From: Runella limosa DSM 17973
Lineage (GTDB): Bacteria; Bacteroidota; Bacteroidia; Cytophagales; Spirosomataceae
Reading direction: 5' to 3'
NCBI RefSeq assembly: GCF_000482465.1
Contig: NZ_KI519425.1
Span: 282,609-346,608 of the forward strand
Length of the DNA stretch: 64,000 bases
Shown here piece after piece: positions 17,527-26,304 of the stretch. Made by a program: the position numbers and the translations under genes. The stretch's first letter is position 1. Each line of letters opens with the position of its first letter. The notes below the pieces were generated by a model, which worked only from the letters and a program-made list of their open reading frames with translations, made no database searches and was not told the origin of the DNA.

Positions 17527-18531
17527 ATGAGTGCAAACGAACCCATTTCGGACGATTTACTGGCGCGGTACGTGGCGGGAACTACTACCCCCGACGAACA
17601 GGCGCAGGTAAAAGTGTGGCTGGCCCAATCGGCTGACCATGCGCAGGAATTGGCGCGTTTTGAGCGGGTATGGGAGGCTTCGACGCAGGTGCGGACTCCT
17701 GCAATGGAGGTGGACGTGGAGGCAGCTTGGAGTAAGGTAAATAGGCGAATAACTGCTAAAAACGAGCAATTTGAGCCGAAAGTGTTGCCGTTGCGAAAAC
17801 CCTCTTTTGCCGCATGGCGGGTAGCAGCAAGTGTGCTGGTCGTGCTCGGTTTAGGCTGGCTGGGGTATCGTTGGATGACCCCGATAGAAAAAGCCGAAAT
17901 CGCTGTGGTGAAGACCCAAAAAAATACGCTAGAGCAGACCCTGCCCGACGGAACGAAGGTGTTTTTGAACGAAAATTCGACCTTGACTGCCGCCGCCGAT
18001 TTTAACGAAGAAACGCGGACGGTCACGCTGAAAGGGGAGGCGTATTTTGACGTCAAACGCGATGAAACGCGGCCTTTTATCATCAATGCCAATGGTACCG
18101 AAGTACGGGTGTTGGGAACGTCTTTCAACGTAAAAGCGTATGACAACCACGTTCGAGTGGCGGTCACGAGTGGAAAAGTGCAGTTTTCGACCCCAAAACA
18201 AAAAGTAGTGTTGGTGAAAGACGAAGCCGCCGCTACTTCCGAAGCCGATACCATCATCAAAATGCCTGCGTTGAATTTTAACGAAATGGCCTACCGAACG
18301 CGGGTGTTTGTGTTTGAAAAAACCAATTTGAGCGACGTCGTTGCGTCGTTGCGCGAAGGCTACCATGCCGATATTCGCCTCGGCAGTCGTCGGTTAGAAA
18401 ACTGCTTGTTGACGGCGCGTTTTGAAAAAGAAAGTTTAGATACTACGCTCTCCGTCATTGCCGAAACCCTGAACCTACGGGTAGTTCGGCGCGGAAATTC
18501 CATCTTATTGGATGGAAGCGGATGTGAATAA
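17527..18531 (+). CDS. FecR-family anti-sigma factor
   Basis: 334 residues from ATG 17527 (a GTG 21 nt upstream is possible). Order: N-terminal cytoplasmic helical region (SDDLLARYVAGTTTPDEQAQ), one membrane span near residues 100-120 (AAWRVAASVLVVLGLGWLGY), the periplasmic FecR domain (TLPDGTKVFLNENSTLT, GEAYFDVKRDETRPFII, VLGTSFNVKAY), and a C-terminal DUF4974-like domain (VFEKTNLSDVVASL). It binds the ECF sigma factor and relays a receptor signal through the STN domain. It lies between sigma and an STN protein, all on one strand. Confidence 0.92.
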   Translation: MSANEPISDDLLARYVAGTTTPDEQAQVKVWLAQSADHAQELARFERVWEASTQVRTPAMEVDVEAAWSKVNRRITAKNEQFEPKVLPLRKPSFAAWRVAASVLVVLGLGWLGYRWMTPIEKAEIAVVKTQKNTLEQTLPDGTKVFLNENSTLTAAADFNEETRTVTLKGEAYFDVKRDETRPFIINANGTEVRVLGTSFNVKAYDNHVRVAVTSGKVQFSTPKQKVVLVKDEAAATSEADTIIKMPALNFNEMAYRTRVFVFEKTNLSDVVASLREGYHADIRLGSRRLENCLLTARFEKESLDTTLSVIAETLNLRVVRRGNSILLDGSGCE

Positions 18532-18567
18532 TGTGCTTCACAATCAACTGTTTACCAACTAACAGCC

Positions 18568-20475
18568 ATGAAAAATTGCTTACAAACCATTGGGTTTTGT
18601 CTCGTTACTCTTTTCTGTTTTGCCCAAAAATCGGTATTAGATAAACCCGTTACGGTACGCGTTGCCAACGAACGACTGGAAGAAACCCTCAAAATGATTG
18701 GGGACAAAAATGGGTTTAGTTTTTCGTACAATCCCAGTGATTTTGACGTCAATCGCCGCGTATCCTTAAACGCGTCGGGCAAGGCCGTTCGCCAAGTGTT
18801 GGACGAGATTTTTAAGGGAACGGCCACCTACAAAGAGCGCCGCAACCACGTCATTCTTCAGAAAGTTGCCCCTACCAATGAGCCGCCGAAAGAGGTTTTT
18901 ATCAATGGTTATATTTTTGACCAAGAAACGGGAGAACGCATTGCCCAAGCGAGTATTTACGAAAAACGAACGTTGGTTTCGGCAGTATCGAATTCGATGG
19001 GGTATTATCGGTTAAAATTGCCAGCGGCCTTGCCCAATCCGCGCTTGGAGGTGCGGAAAGAGAAATACCTCGGAACGAGTATGCCCATCAACAACCAACT
19101 GTCCTTGGACATTGGCCTGATTCATACGAAAATAGATGGCAAAACCGAGCCTATTCGTCCGCAAACGCTTCCTTCGACGACGGTGGCGCGGAAAGATACC
19201 TTCAAGGTAAAAGTGCCCGTGGCACCGCTGCCTGTGTTTGTGGCTTCGGCAGATACCAACGATGTCCCCGCCAAAAAACGCGAGTTGAGGCTGGACAAAG
19301 TCCAAGAAACGTTTGTGGATGCTTTTACTACGGCTAAACAAGCTGTTCACATCAAAAACGTGGATGATACGCTCTACCGCCCTTTTCAGGTGTCGTTTTT
19401 GCCGTTTATTGGCACCAACCATGTGTTGAGTGGGCACGTTATTAATGCGCTGTCGTTCAATGTGATAGCGGGGTATTCGTTGGGAGTCAATGCGTTGGAA
19501 TTTGGAGGACTGGCCAATTTGGTGCGTTGGGATGTCCACGGAGCACAATTCTCGGGTTTTGTCAACCTCGTTGGGCGCAATGTCTATGGGTTGCAAGTGT
19601 CTGGTTTTGGCAATGCCGCGTTTAGAAATGTGGAAGGAATGCAGTTTTCGGGTTTTGCTAACCTGACGGGCGGGCACCACAGTGGGATTCAGGTGGCAGG
19701 TTTTGCCAATTTAACGGGACGTAGTTTTAGCAACGGCCTCCAAACGGCAGGTTTTGCCAGCGTGACACTCGGGAGTTTGCACGGTGCTCAAGTCAGCGGT
19801 TTTGCCAACGTGGTGCTCGGAAACACGCGCGGAATGCAACTCAGCGGCTTTGGAAATGTTGCGCTTCGCCGCTTGAGAGGAGTACAAATCAGCCCGTATT
19901 TCAACTACGCAGGCATCCACGAAAAAGGACTACAATTAGGCTTATTCAACTATGCCGACTCGTCGGGAGCGGTTCCGATTGGACTTTTTAGCTACGTTCG
20001 CCGCAATGGCTACCGTCGTTTTGAAATCAGTAGCGACGAACTCAACTACGCTAACCTAACCTTCAAAACGGGCGTACGTGGTTTTTATAACATCGTGACG
20101 CTAGGAGGTAGTTTTGGAATGGCCGACAAACCCCTCTATACTTTTGGCTACGGGATTGGAAGTTCGGTGTATTTTGGCCGTGGTTGGGCAGGGAACTTGG
20201 ACTTAACCGCCAACAAAATCATGGAAGCGACCAACCGCTTTGATTCCTCAAACGGCATGTTTTATCGGTTGAGTCTGGGATTGGAAAAAAAATTGTCACG
20301 ACAGCTGGCGTTGTTTGCAGCGGGTACCTGGACGGCACTCACGGCAGAGCCTGGCTACATCAAGGCTGACTTATCGCGTCTGTATCAGCCACTTCCAGCG
20401 ACCACTTTGCGCGATGGCCTTGATTTGACCAACTGGCTCGGTTTTCAGGCAGGAATTCGGATTTGTAATCGTTAA
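18568..20475 (+). CDS. STN-domain protein with ten 16-residue surface-type repeats, no barrel
   Basis: 635 residues. Signal peptide (1-19, CFA), STN domain about 22-100 (KPVTVRVANERLEETLKMIG, VLDEIFKGTATYKERR), a carboxypeptidase-regulatory-like domain about 110-185 (INGYIFDQETGERIAQASIY), a linker, then about ten 16-residue repeats at residues 309-470 of the form GxQxSGFxNxxxxxxx (examples GLQVSGFGNAAFRNVE and GMQFSGFANLTGGHHS). The C-terminus is beta-rich and may be a small membrane domain. The repeats resemble the LA_2272-type surface repeat. The gene follows FecR directly, so it probably belongs to the same signalling unit, but it is not a TonB receptor. Confidence 0.8.
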   Translation: MKNCLQTIGFCLVTLFCFAQKSVLDKPVTVRVANERLEETLKMIGDKNGFSFSYNPSDFDVNRRVSLNASGKAVRQVLDEIFKGTATYKERRNHVILQKVAPTNEPPKEVFINGYIFDQETGERIAQASIYEKRTLVSAVSNSMGYYRLKLPAALPNPRLEVRKEKYLGTSMPINNQLSLDIGLIHTKIDGKTEPIRPQTLPSTTVARKDTFKVKVPVAPLPVFVASADTNDVPAKKRELRLDKVQETFVDAFTTAKQAVHIKNVDDTLYRPFQVSFLPFIGTNHVLSGHVINALSFNVIAGYSLGVNALEFGGLANLVRWDVHGAQFSGFVNLVGRNVYGLQVSGFGNAAFRNVEGMQFSGFANLTGGHHSGIQVAGFANLTGRSFSNGLQTAGFASVTLGSLHGAQVSGFANVVLGNTRGMQLSGFGNVALRRLRGVQISPYFNYAGIHEKGLQLGLFNYADSSGAVPIGLFSYVRRNGYRRFEISSDELNYANLTFKTGVRGFYNIVTLGGSFGMADKPLYTFGYGIGSSVYFGRGWAGNLDLTANKIMEATNRFDSSNGMFYRLSLGLEKKLSRQLALFAAGTWTALTAEPGYIKADLSRLYQPLPATTLRDGLDLTNWLGFQAGIRICNR

Positions 20476-20480
20476 CAATC

Positions 20481-20535
20481 ATTAACGACGCTGGGTGTTA
20501 CTTGCCAAAATACGGCGCGTCAAAAGGTCGTTAAT
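20481..20535. repeat. Distant inverted repeat in the leader of the barrel gene
   Basis: Perfect 9-nt arms ATTAACGAC and GTCGTTAAT, 37 nt apart, between the STN repeat gene and the barrel gene. It may be part of a 5-prime leader structure or a terminator; no U tract follows. Confidence 0.35.
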
Positions 20536-20571
20536 CAAGAAATAATCGTTTACAAAACCATCTTCGATGCC

Positions 20572-21282
20572 ATGAAAAATTTCGCTTTTATTCGTTCAAA
20601 TGTTGCTTTTATAGTAGGATTGATGTTCCTCGTCGTGACCGCGCAAGCGCAAGTGTCGATTGGAGCGCGCGGAGGTGCATCCCTTGCCAAAACCACAGGA
20701 AACGGTGGTTTCGTTGAAAACTTCACGGGAAATCTTAACTATATCGTTAGCGGAAACGGCGGGGTATTTTTGCAAGTGCCTATCTCAGGCGGTTTGTCAT
20801 TCCGTCCCGAAATCGCCTATACGCAAAGCGGGGCAGGTATTTCTTCCAACGATTTGTTGGACTTGGTAGGCGTAAACCTTCCGTTGGGCGGGTCGCTCAA
20901 ACAGCGTCTTACTTATATCCAAGCACCGTTGTTGTTGCAGTATGAGTTTGGAGATGCGGGTAATCGCGTCAAGCCTTATGTGGTAGTGGGGCCTACATTT
21001 AGTTATTTGGCCGATGGCAAAATCGTGAGCCGTGCCGATTTGATTATATTCCGTACCCAGCCCAACCGCACGAGCATCGGTTTGGGAGGTTTCAACCGCT
21101 TTGAAGTAGGTGGAGCAGGGGGCGTAGGTTTGAGCTTCGATTTGGGAGGGGCAAAACTTTTTGTAGAAGGTCGTTACCAACGCGGTTTTACGCGGGTATA
21201 TGACACGCCGATAGTGCAAGTGCCCGTTCACAATCAAAGTTTTACGGCATTGGCAGGGTTTTCGATTCCGTTGGGGAGATAG
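20572..21282 (+). CDS. Outer-membrane beta-barrel protein (PorT-like family)
   Basis: 236 residues with a signal peptide ending TAQA (about residue 24). The mature protein opens VSIGARGGASLAKTTG and has alternating amphipathic strands (GLSFRPEIAYTQSGAG, RLTYIQAPLLLQYEFG, VKPYVVVGPTFSYLA, GLSFDLGGAKLFVEGRYQRG), ending FTALAGFSIPLGR. This is the usual plan of the small 8-10 strand barrels annotated as porin family or PorT-like. The function is unknown. It is the last gene before a strong bidirectional terminator. Confidence 0.85.
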   Translation: MKNFAFIRSNVAFIVGLMFLVVTAQAQVSIGARGGASLAKTTGNGGFVENFTGNLNYIVSGNGGVFLQVPISGGLSFRPEIAYTQSGAGISSNDLLDLVGVNLPLGGSLKQRLTYIQAPLLLQYEFGDAGNRVKPYVVVGPTFSYLADGKIVSRADLIIFRTQPNRTSIGLGGFNRFEVGGAGGVGLSFDLGGAKLFVEGRYQRGFTRVYDTPIVQVPVHNQSFTALAGFSIPLGR

Positions 21283-21300
21283 TCGTTGATTATCAGGAAG

Positions 21301-21351
21301 CTATTATAACAAAAAGACCGCTCTCTATGAGCGGTCTTTTTGTTATAATAG
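21301..21351. terminator. Strong bidirectional terminator
   Basis: Perfect 23-bp inverted repeat around a 5-nt loop (TCTAT), with GACCGCTC / GAGCGGTC in the core and A/T tracts outside it, so both strands carry a U tract after a GC stem. It separates the convergent barrel gene (+) and permease gene (-). Confidence 0.9.
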
Positions 21352-21363
21352 TAAAGCAAAAGT

Positions 21364-23007
21364 TTATTTCTTAAACGCGTTTGCTATGTATAAAAGCCCA
21401 TGTATGAGCGCAAAACCCAAAGAAAAATAGAACAAGCCAGTATCTTCACCGTTTGTTTGTCCGTGGTGAACAAAGGCAATGATGGCCAAAGCAGCTGCCA
21501 AAACCAACCCAGAAATACTAACAACTTTTAAATCATCGGTTAATTTGTTTTTTCCAGGAGATAATCTACTGTTGGTGATTCCATACCATAGATAAATGTC
21601 GAAACCGATAATCATCCATACAATCAAACGAATCCACGTATCTAAAGGTAGAAACGCCATCATAAAGAAACAAGTAACTACACCCAAAATAGGAACAAGC
21701 GGAACAAGTGGTGTTTTAAAAGCCCGAGGTGCATCTGGCATTTGCTTACGCATAACGATAATACCGATACATACCAAAATAAAGGCAAAGAGTGTTCCGA
21801 TACTTGTCATTTCTCCTACTACACGGGCAGGGATGAAGGCCGCAAATAAGCTCACAAAAAGCATGAACATCAAGTTGCTTTTTACAGGAGTTTGGAATTT
21901 AGGGTGAACTGCCGAAAACACTCTAGGCAACAAACCGTCTTTGCTCATGCTAAAGAAAACGCGGGTTTGTCCCATAAGCATCACCAAAATAACAGACGCA
22001 TAACCTGCCAAAATAGCGACGATAATGGCACGGTTTAACCAAGGGTAATCTGGAACAAGCACCCCAGCGGCGTTAGGAGTACCCATGCTTTCGATCGCGA
22101 CAGCGACGGGAGCGATTCCGTCTTGTCCTTTGAATGAAGTATAGCTAGTTACGCCCGTCATAACGTGGGCAAACAAAATATACAAAATCGTACAAATGGC
22201 CAAAGACGCAAGAATACCAATTGGCATGTCTCTTTTGGGATTTTTGGCTTCTTGGGCAGCAGTACTTACCGCATCAAAACCAATGTAAGCAAAAAATACG
22301 ATGGCCGCCGCTCGAATGATACCACTAAAGCCGTATTCGCCAAAAGTACCTGTGTTGTCAGGAATGTAAGGAGTATAATTCGACTCGTTGATGTATTTCC
22401 ATCCTAAAATGATGAAGACAATGACAACCGTGACTTTCAATGCCACAATGATGCCATTCACAAGGGCGCTTTCTTGCGTTCCTTTCATGAGTAAAAGGCT
22501 CATAAGCACAACGATAAAAACCGCAGGTAGATTGATCATACCGCCATCCCAAGGGCCTACCGTAAGGGCGACGGGTAAGTGGACATCAAAGCCTTCTAGG
22601 AACTTTATCAGATAACGACTCCAGCTAATACTAACCGTAGCAGCACCGACGGCATATTCTAACACCAAGTCCCAGCCGATGATCCAAGCAACAAATTCTC
22701 CCAACGTAGCATACGAATAAGTATAGGCACTACCAGCTACGGGAATCATGGAGGCAAATTCGGCGTAGCATAAGCCCGCAAAAGCGCAGCCAAGGGCGGC
22801 TACAATAAATGAAATGGTGATGGCAGGGCCTGCTTGGTTGGCGGCAGCGCCTCCAGTAATTGAAAATAATCCAGCGCCGATGATGGCTCCTATACCTAGG
22901 GCTATTAAGCTACCCGCACCTAGGGTTCGTTTTAGCTGATTGCCCTCACCCGAGGACTCTGAGAGGAGTTGGTCTAAGGGTTTTTTAATCCAAAGTTGCT
23001 TCGCCAT
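21364..23007 (-). CDS. APC-family amino-acid permease
   Basis: 547 residues, polytopic inner-membrane protein with about 12-14 spans. It begins with a cytoplasmic stretch LIKKPLD-like and then GAGSLIALGIGAIIGAGLFS, the TM1 glycine-rich substrate motif of APC transporters. CYAEFASMIPVAGSAYTYSY (TM3) and FFAYIGFDAVSTAAQEAKNP (TM6 region) are strongly diagnostic. The closest resemblance is to the cationic amino-acid transporter (CAT/YfnA) group, which has extra C-terminal helices as here. The specific substrate cannot be read from sequence. Confidence 0.9.
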   Translation of the reverse strand: MAKQLWIKKPLDQLLSESSGEGNQLKRTLGAGSLIALGIGAIIGAGLFSITGGAAANQAGPAITISFIVAALGCAFAGLCYAEFASMIPVAGSAYTYSYATLGEFVAWIIGWDLVLEYAVGAATVSISWSRYLIKFLEGFDVHLPVALTVGPWDGGMINLPAVFIVVLMSLLLMKGTQESALVNGIIVALKVTVVIVFIILGWKYINESNYTPYIPDNTGTFGEYGFSGIIRAAAIVFFAYIGFDAVSTAAQEAKNPKRDMPIGILASLAICTILYILFAHVMTGVTSYTSFKGQDGIAPVAVAIESMGTPNAAGVLVPDYPWLNRAIIVAILAGYASVILVMLMGQTRVFFSMSKDGLLPRVFSAVHPKFQTPVKSNLMFMLFVSLFAAFIPARVVGEMTSIGTLFAFILVCIGIIVMRKQMPDAPRAFKTPLVPLVPILGVVTCFFMMAFLPLDTWIRLIVWMIIGFDIYLWYGITNSRLSPGKNKLTDDLKVVSISGLVLAAALAIIAFVHHGQTNGEDTGLFYFSLGFALIHGLLYIANAFKK

Positions 23008-23254
23008 TCTGTCTGTAGTTAGAAGTTTTTTAATACTAAGATTAGGTTTGTTTTTGAAATGTGGTTGAAAAATACGCCCTTATTGGTTTGTTACCAAATA
23101 AAGAGGTTGAAAACTTATTTTTATACCAAATAATCACCTACTCAAAAGGATTGATACTGAAATAGTTACTATGAAGAATACGAGCAATATCTGACTTCAG
23201 TCATTCTCTACTACATATAGTGCACCTATCTTGCAGCAATTTTGTTAAAAACGT

Positions 23255-23656
23255 ATGCGAAAACAACTTGAAAACCGCGCCGATGTAGAACTACTTGTGA
23301 ATAGTTTCTACCAAAAAATACGAGAAGACGCCGAGCTTGGTCATATCTTCGACGAAGTAGCTCAGGTGTCGTGGGAATTGCATTTACCCAAGATGTACGA
23401 CTTCTGGGAAGGGATTCTCTTCGGAACGCTTAACTATAACGGCCGACCTATGCCTCCTCACTTCCGCCTGACGGCTCAGTACACGCTTACCCCCGAGCAT
23501 TTTGACCGCTGGCTGAATCTGTTCTTTCAGAATGTCGATGCGCTTTTTGAAGGTGAAAAAGCCGATGATGTCAAGTACCGAGCGTACAGTATTGCCACCA
23601 TTATGAACAACCGGGTGCAGCAGGTCAATGAGCAAGTTCGTGTCGAAAATCCTTGA
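23255..23656 (+). CDS. Group III truncated haemoglobin
   Basis: 133 residues, the usual length of the family. It shows LVNSFYQKIREDAELGHIFDE at the N-terminus, WELHLPKMYDFWEGILFG (WxxHLPxMxxFW, helices C-E with the distal-site residues), the MPPHFRL segment (with the proximal His region), and HFDRWLNLFFQNVDALFEG. Group III globins bind oxygen or NO and are linked to NO or redox stress; the role here is inferred. It is cytoplasmic and monocistronic. Confidence 0.92.
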   Translation: MRKQLENRADVELLVNSFYQKIREDAELGHIFDEVAQVSWELHLPKMYDFWEGILFGTLNYNGRPMPPHFRLTAQYTLTPEHFDRWLNLFFQNVDALFEGEKADDVKYRAYSIATIMNNRVQQVNEQVRVENP

Positions 23657-23779
23657 AGCAACTTACCCCCTAGTCGTAAGTTTGAGAGTAAATAGTGCCC
23701 GATATACTAAATAGTTTATTCGTTTTTGGTAAATTATTTTTGCTGTTTTTTGTAATGATGAACTATTTTATTGTATTAT

Positions 23780-23796
23780 ATTAACAATATGTTAAT
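23780..23796. promoter_or_regulatory. Inverted repeat upstream of the CBM48-like gene promoter
   Basis: ATTAACA / TGTTAAT with a 3-nt centre, ending 18 nt before the -33 TTG. The position fits an activator or repressor site, but the regulator is unknown and AT-rich dyads arise by chance. Confidence 0.3.
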
Positions 23797-23814
23797 GTAA
23801 GTGACTGTATATCA

Positions 23815-23846
23815 TTGACTTGATTTGGATTTATTTTATATCTTTG
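23815..23846 (+). promoter_or_regulatory. Promoter of the CBM48-like gene
   Basis: TTG at 23815-23817, a 21-nt spacer, and TATCTTTG at 23839-23846, a full match to the phylum consensus. A second TTG at 23820-23822 gives a 16-nt spacer. The predicted leader is about 25 nt. Confidence 0.65.
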
Positions 23847-23876
23847 CCCCTGCGAACTAAATAACCAAATAACGCT

Positions 23877-24188
23877 ATGGCAATTGCAAAACAAGTATTG
23901 AAAAGCAAACCTGTTTGTAAAGTAACGTTCTCTCTTTCAGCTGACGAAGTCGCTGGTGCAAAAGATGTTGCTCTATTGGGAGAGTTTAATGGTTGGGCTA
24001 CCGAGGCCGCTACAAAATTGAAGAAACAAAAAGATGGTTCATATAAAGCTATTGTAGAGTTAGAAACTGGAAAAGAGTATGCTTTCCGTTATTTGCTCGA
24101 CGGTACTACATGGACCAACGATGAAACGGCCGACAAGTTCGTTCCAACGGGTGTATCTTACGACGAGAACTCAGTAGTAGTTCTTTAA
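23877..24188 (+). CDS. Small isoamylase N-terminal / CBM48-like E-set protein
   Basis: 103 residues. After a short basic N-terminus it has CKVTFSLSADEVAGAKDVAL then LLGEFNGWATEAATKLKKQK and YAFRYLLDGTTWTNDETADK. This is the E-set beta-sandwich found at the N-terminus of glycogen branching and debranching enzymes and in AMPK-beta glycogen-binding domains. Here it is a stand-alone domain without a catalytic part, common in Cytophagales. A glycan-binding or regulatory role is inferred. It is driven by a consensus promoter and followed by a terminator. Confidence 0.85.
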   Translation: MAIAKQVLKSKPVCKVTFSLSADEVAGAKDVALLGEFNGWATEAATKLKKQKDGSYKAIVELETGKEYAFRYLLDGTTWTNDETADKFVPTGVSYDENSVVVL

Positions 24189-24205
24189 TCGGTGCTACAA
24201 TTTTG

Positions 24206-24244
24206 AACAAACCCCTCCAAGCGTCACGTTTGGCGGGGTTTGTT
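24206..24244. terminator. Bidirectional terminator
   Basis: Stem AACAAACCCC / GGGGTTTGTT extended inward by CCAA / TTGG with one mismatch, between the CBM48-like gene (+) and the thioesterase gene (-), whose stop is 3 nt away. Confidence 0.75.
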
Positions 24245-24246
24245 GT

Positions 24247-24669
24247 TTATGGAGTTGAAAGAATGGCCATCGTTAGGCGACTGATGCAGACGAGTTTGCC
24301 GTCTTCGGTCGTGATGCGGATTTCCCACACGTGCGTCGTACGGCCGATGTGAATCGGGGTGGCTTTGCCATACACCCAGCCGCTTTTGACGCCGCGTATG
24401 TGATTGGCATTGATGTCGAGTCCAACGGCGTACTGATGAGCTGATTCGGGTAAGATAAGGTACGAAGCAATACTGCCAACGGTTTCGGCCAATACCACCG
24501 ACGCTCCACCGTGAAGAATCCCAAAGGGCTGATGCGTGCGGTGGTCAACGGGCATTCGAGCAATGACGTAATCGTCGCCTACTTCTAAGTATTCGATGCC
24601 CAAATGACCCGCAATTGTATTATTATCTAACTGTTTGATGCGTTCGAGCGCATTATTTTTGTTGAACAT
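24247..24669 (-). CDS. PaaI/YbdB-type hotdog thioesterase
   Basis: 140 residues from ATG 24669, the usual start of the family (MFNKNNALERIKQLDNNTIA). The hotdog signature HQPFGILHGGASVVLAETVG is intact, with the catalytic-region His-Gly-Gly and the acidic residue in AETVG. Later VGLDINANHIRGVKSGWVYG completes the fold. It hydrolyses acyl- or aryl-CoA thioesters (1,4-dihydroxy-2-naphthoyl-CoA is one possibility). The substrate is not determinable here. It diverges from the histidine phosphatase gene. Confidence 0.88.
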   Translation of the reverse strand: MFNKNNALERIKQLDNNTIAGHLGIEYLEVGDDYVIARMPVDHRTHQPFGILHGGASVVLAETVGSIASYLILPESAHQYAVGLDINANHIRGVKSGWVYGKATPIHIGRTTHVWEIRITTEDGKLVCISRLTMAILSTP

Positions 24670-24698
24670 AGCTAAAAGGGGTATTTTTGTCGTGTCGT

Positions 24699-24706
24699 CA
24701 AAACTA
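24699..24706 (-). promoter_or_regulatory. -7 box upstream of the thioesterase gene
   Basis: TAGTTTTG on the minus strand fits TAnnTTTG and places the transcript start about 23 nt before ATG 24669, supporting that start. No -33 element is evident. Confidence 0.35.
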
Positions 24707-24749
24707 GGCGATTTCATTCGATTTTAAACGGATTTTACGTAGATTTTAC

Positions 24750-25394
24750 ATGTCTTCTAAAGTTATTTACCTCATCCGCCACGGTGAAACCGACTACAAC
24801 CGACGAGGAGTTGTGCAGGGAAGCGGAATAGATGCTGAACTCAACGAACTCGGCCACGCGCAAGCCCACGCGTTTTACCAAATCTATCAAGACGTCGCTT
24901 TTGATAAAGTTTATACCTCCAATCTCATCCGCACCAAGCAAAGTGTTAAAGGTTTTTTGGAAAAAGGGCTGCCGCACGAAGCCTACGAAGGGCTCAATGA
25001 GATCAGTTGGGGAGTACGTGAAGGACGTACACCTAACAGCATGGACAACGACTACTACCGCTGGTTGATTGAAAGTTGGCAAAAGGGCGAAATTGAGCTA
25101 CAAGCCGAAGGTGGCGAAAGCCCCGTGGATGTCCAAAGTCGCCAATTGCCCGTCATTGATTTGATTCTAGCTCGCCCCGAAGAAAAAACGGTACTTGTAG
25201 CCATGCACGGTCGGGCCATGCGGGTATTGCTGGCGACCATTTTTAAGCGTCCTTTGCACGAAATGGATGAGTACTTACATACCAATTTGGGTTTGTATCT
25301 TCTTCATTACGATTATCATACCGCCACTTTTTCGATTCAAAAACATAACGATATAGCTCATTTAGAGCTAGTTCCGCCCCATTTATTAGCCTAA
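24750..25394 (+). CDS. Histidine phosphatase family protein
   Basis: 214 residues of the phosphoglycerate-mutase-like superfamily. The catalytic RHG motif is at [14 protein letters not shown]; the second His is in [13 protein letters not shown], and the acid in [12 protein letters not shown]. It is shorter than glycolytic GpmA (about 230-250) and lacks its typical insert, so it is more likely a phosphatase (phosphoserine, sugar phosphate or cobalamin-pathway type). It lies 7 nt upstream of pyrF, probably in one transcript. Confidence 0.88.
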   Translation: MSSKVIYLIRHGETDYNRRGVVQGSGIDAELNELGHAQAHAFYQIYQDVAFDKVYTSNLIRTKQSVKGFLEKGLPHEAYEGLNEISWGVREGRTPNSMDNDYYRWLIESWQKGEIELQAEGGESPVDVQSRQLPVIDLILARPEEKTVLVAMHGRAMRVLLATIFKRPLHEMDEYLHTNLGLYLLHYDYHTATFSIQKHNDIAHLELVPPHLLA

Positions 25395-25401
25395 CCAAGC
25401 G

Positions 25402-26301
25402 ATGAACAGAGCCCAACTGATTGAACAGATAAAGCGAAAAAAATCTTTTTTGTGCGTAGGACTCGACCCCGACCTCAAAAAACTGCCAAAGCATTTGTTG
25501 AAAGAACCCGATGCTATTTTTGAGTTTAACAAACGCCTCATCGACGCCACCGCGCCGTATGCCGTAGCGTATAAACCCAACATCGCATTTTACGAAGCCC
25601 TCGGCCCACGCGGATGGAACAGTTTGCAGCGTACGTTGGCCTACATTCCCAAAGACTGTTTTACGATTGCCGACGCCAAGCGCGGTGATATTGGTAACAC
25701 GTCGTCGCTGTACGCCCAAGCTTTCTTTGACAAAAATTCTTCAGGAATGTCCTTTGACAGCATCACGGTGGCGCCTTACATGGGCCGCGATTCGGTGATG
25801 CCGTTTTTGGAGTTTAAAGACAAATGGGTGATTTTGTTGGCTTTAACTTCAAACGAAGGAAGCGCCGATTTTCAGACTCATTTGCTCAATCCCCAATTGT
25901 CACGCAACGACGATGATGAATTAGGGTTGGCCAATAGCCAGATTGTCGTTGAAAATCAGAATGAGTACGTGTTTGAGCGCGTGCTGCGTGTGTCGCAAGA
26001 ATGGGGAGGTGCCGACCGCCTCATGTACGTCGTCGGTGCTACCAAAGCCCCGATGCTCAAGCAAGTGCGTAAAATTGCGCCCGATCACTTTTTGTTGATT
26101 CCAGGCGTAGGCGCGCAAGGCGGGAGCATGGAAGAAGTGTGTAAATACGGCATGAACAAAGATTGCGGATTGCTCGTTAATGCCGCTCGTAGCATTATTT
26201 ACGCCTCTTCGGGTACTGATTTTGAGCAAAAAGCAGCCGAAGAAGCAAAACGGATGCAGCAAGAAATGGAAGTCCAATTGAAGGCATTTGGGATTATATA
26301 A
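25402..26301 (+). CDS. pyrF: Orotidine 5-prime-phosphate decarboxylase (type 2)
   Basis: 299 residues, the longer type 2 subfamily. It catalyses the last step of UMP synthesis. Key sites visible are [14 protein letters not shown] (substrate loop with Asp), [20 protein letters not shown] (the catalytic Asp-x-Lys-x-x-Asp with neighbouring Asp), and the phosphate-binding end [12 protein letters not shown] followed by [12 protein letters not shown]. It lies between the phosphatase (7 nt) and the symporter gene (3 nt), so the three probably form an operon. pyrC is elsewhere in the window. Confidence 0.96.
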   Translation: MNRAQLIEQIKRKKSFLCVGLDPDLKKLPKHLLKEPDAIFEFNKRLIDATAPYAVAYKPNIAFYEALGPRGWNSLQRTLAYIPKDCFTIADAKRGDIGNTSSLYAQAFFDKNSSGMSFDSITVAPYMGRDSVMPFLEFKDKWVILLALTSNEGSADFQTHLLNPQLSRNDDDELGLANSQIVVENQNEYVFERVLRVSQEWGGADRLMYVVGATKAPMLKQVRKIAPDHFLLIPGVGAQGGSMEEVCKYGMNKDCGLLVNAARSIIYASSGTDFEQKAAEEAKRMQQEMEVQLKAFGII

Positions 26302-26304
26302 GCT

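Noticed and set aside
19012-19680. Long open frame antisense to the STN repeat gene
   Set aside because: It arises from the repeated codons of the 16-residue repeats and their linker; the + strand product has a signal peptide and known domains.
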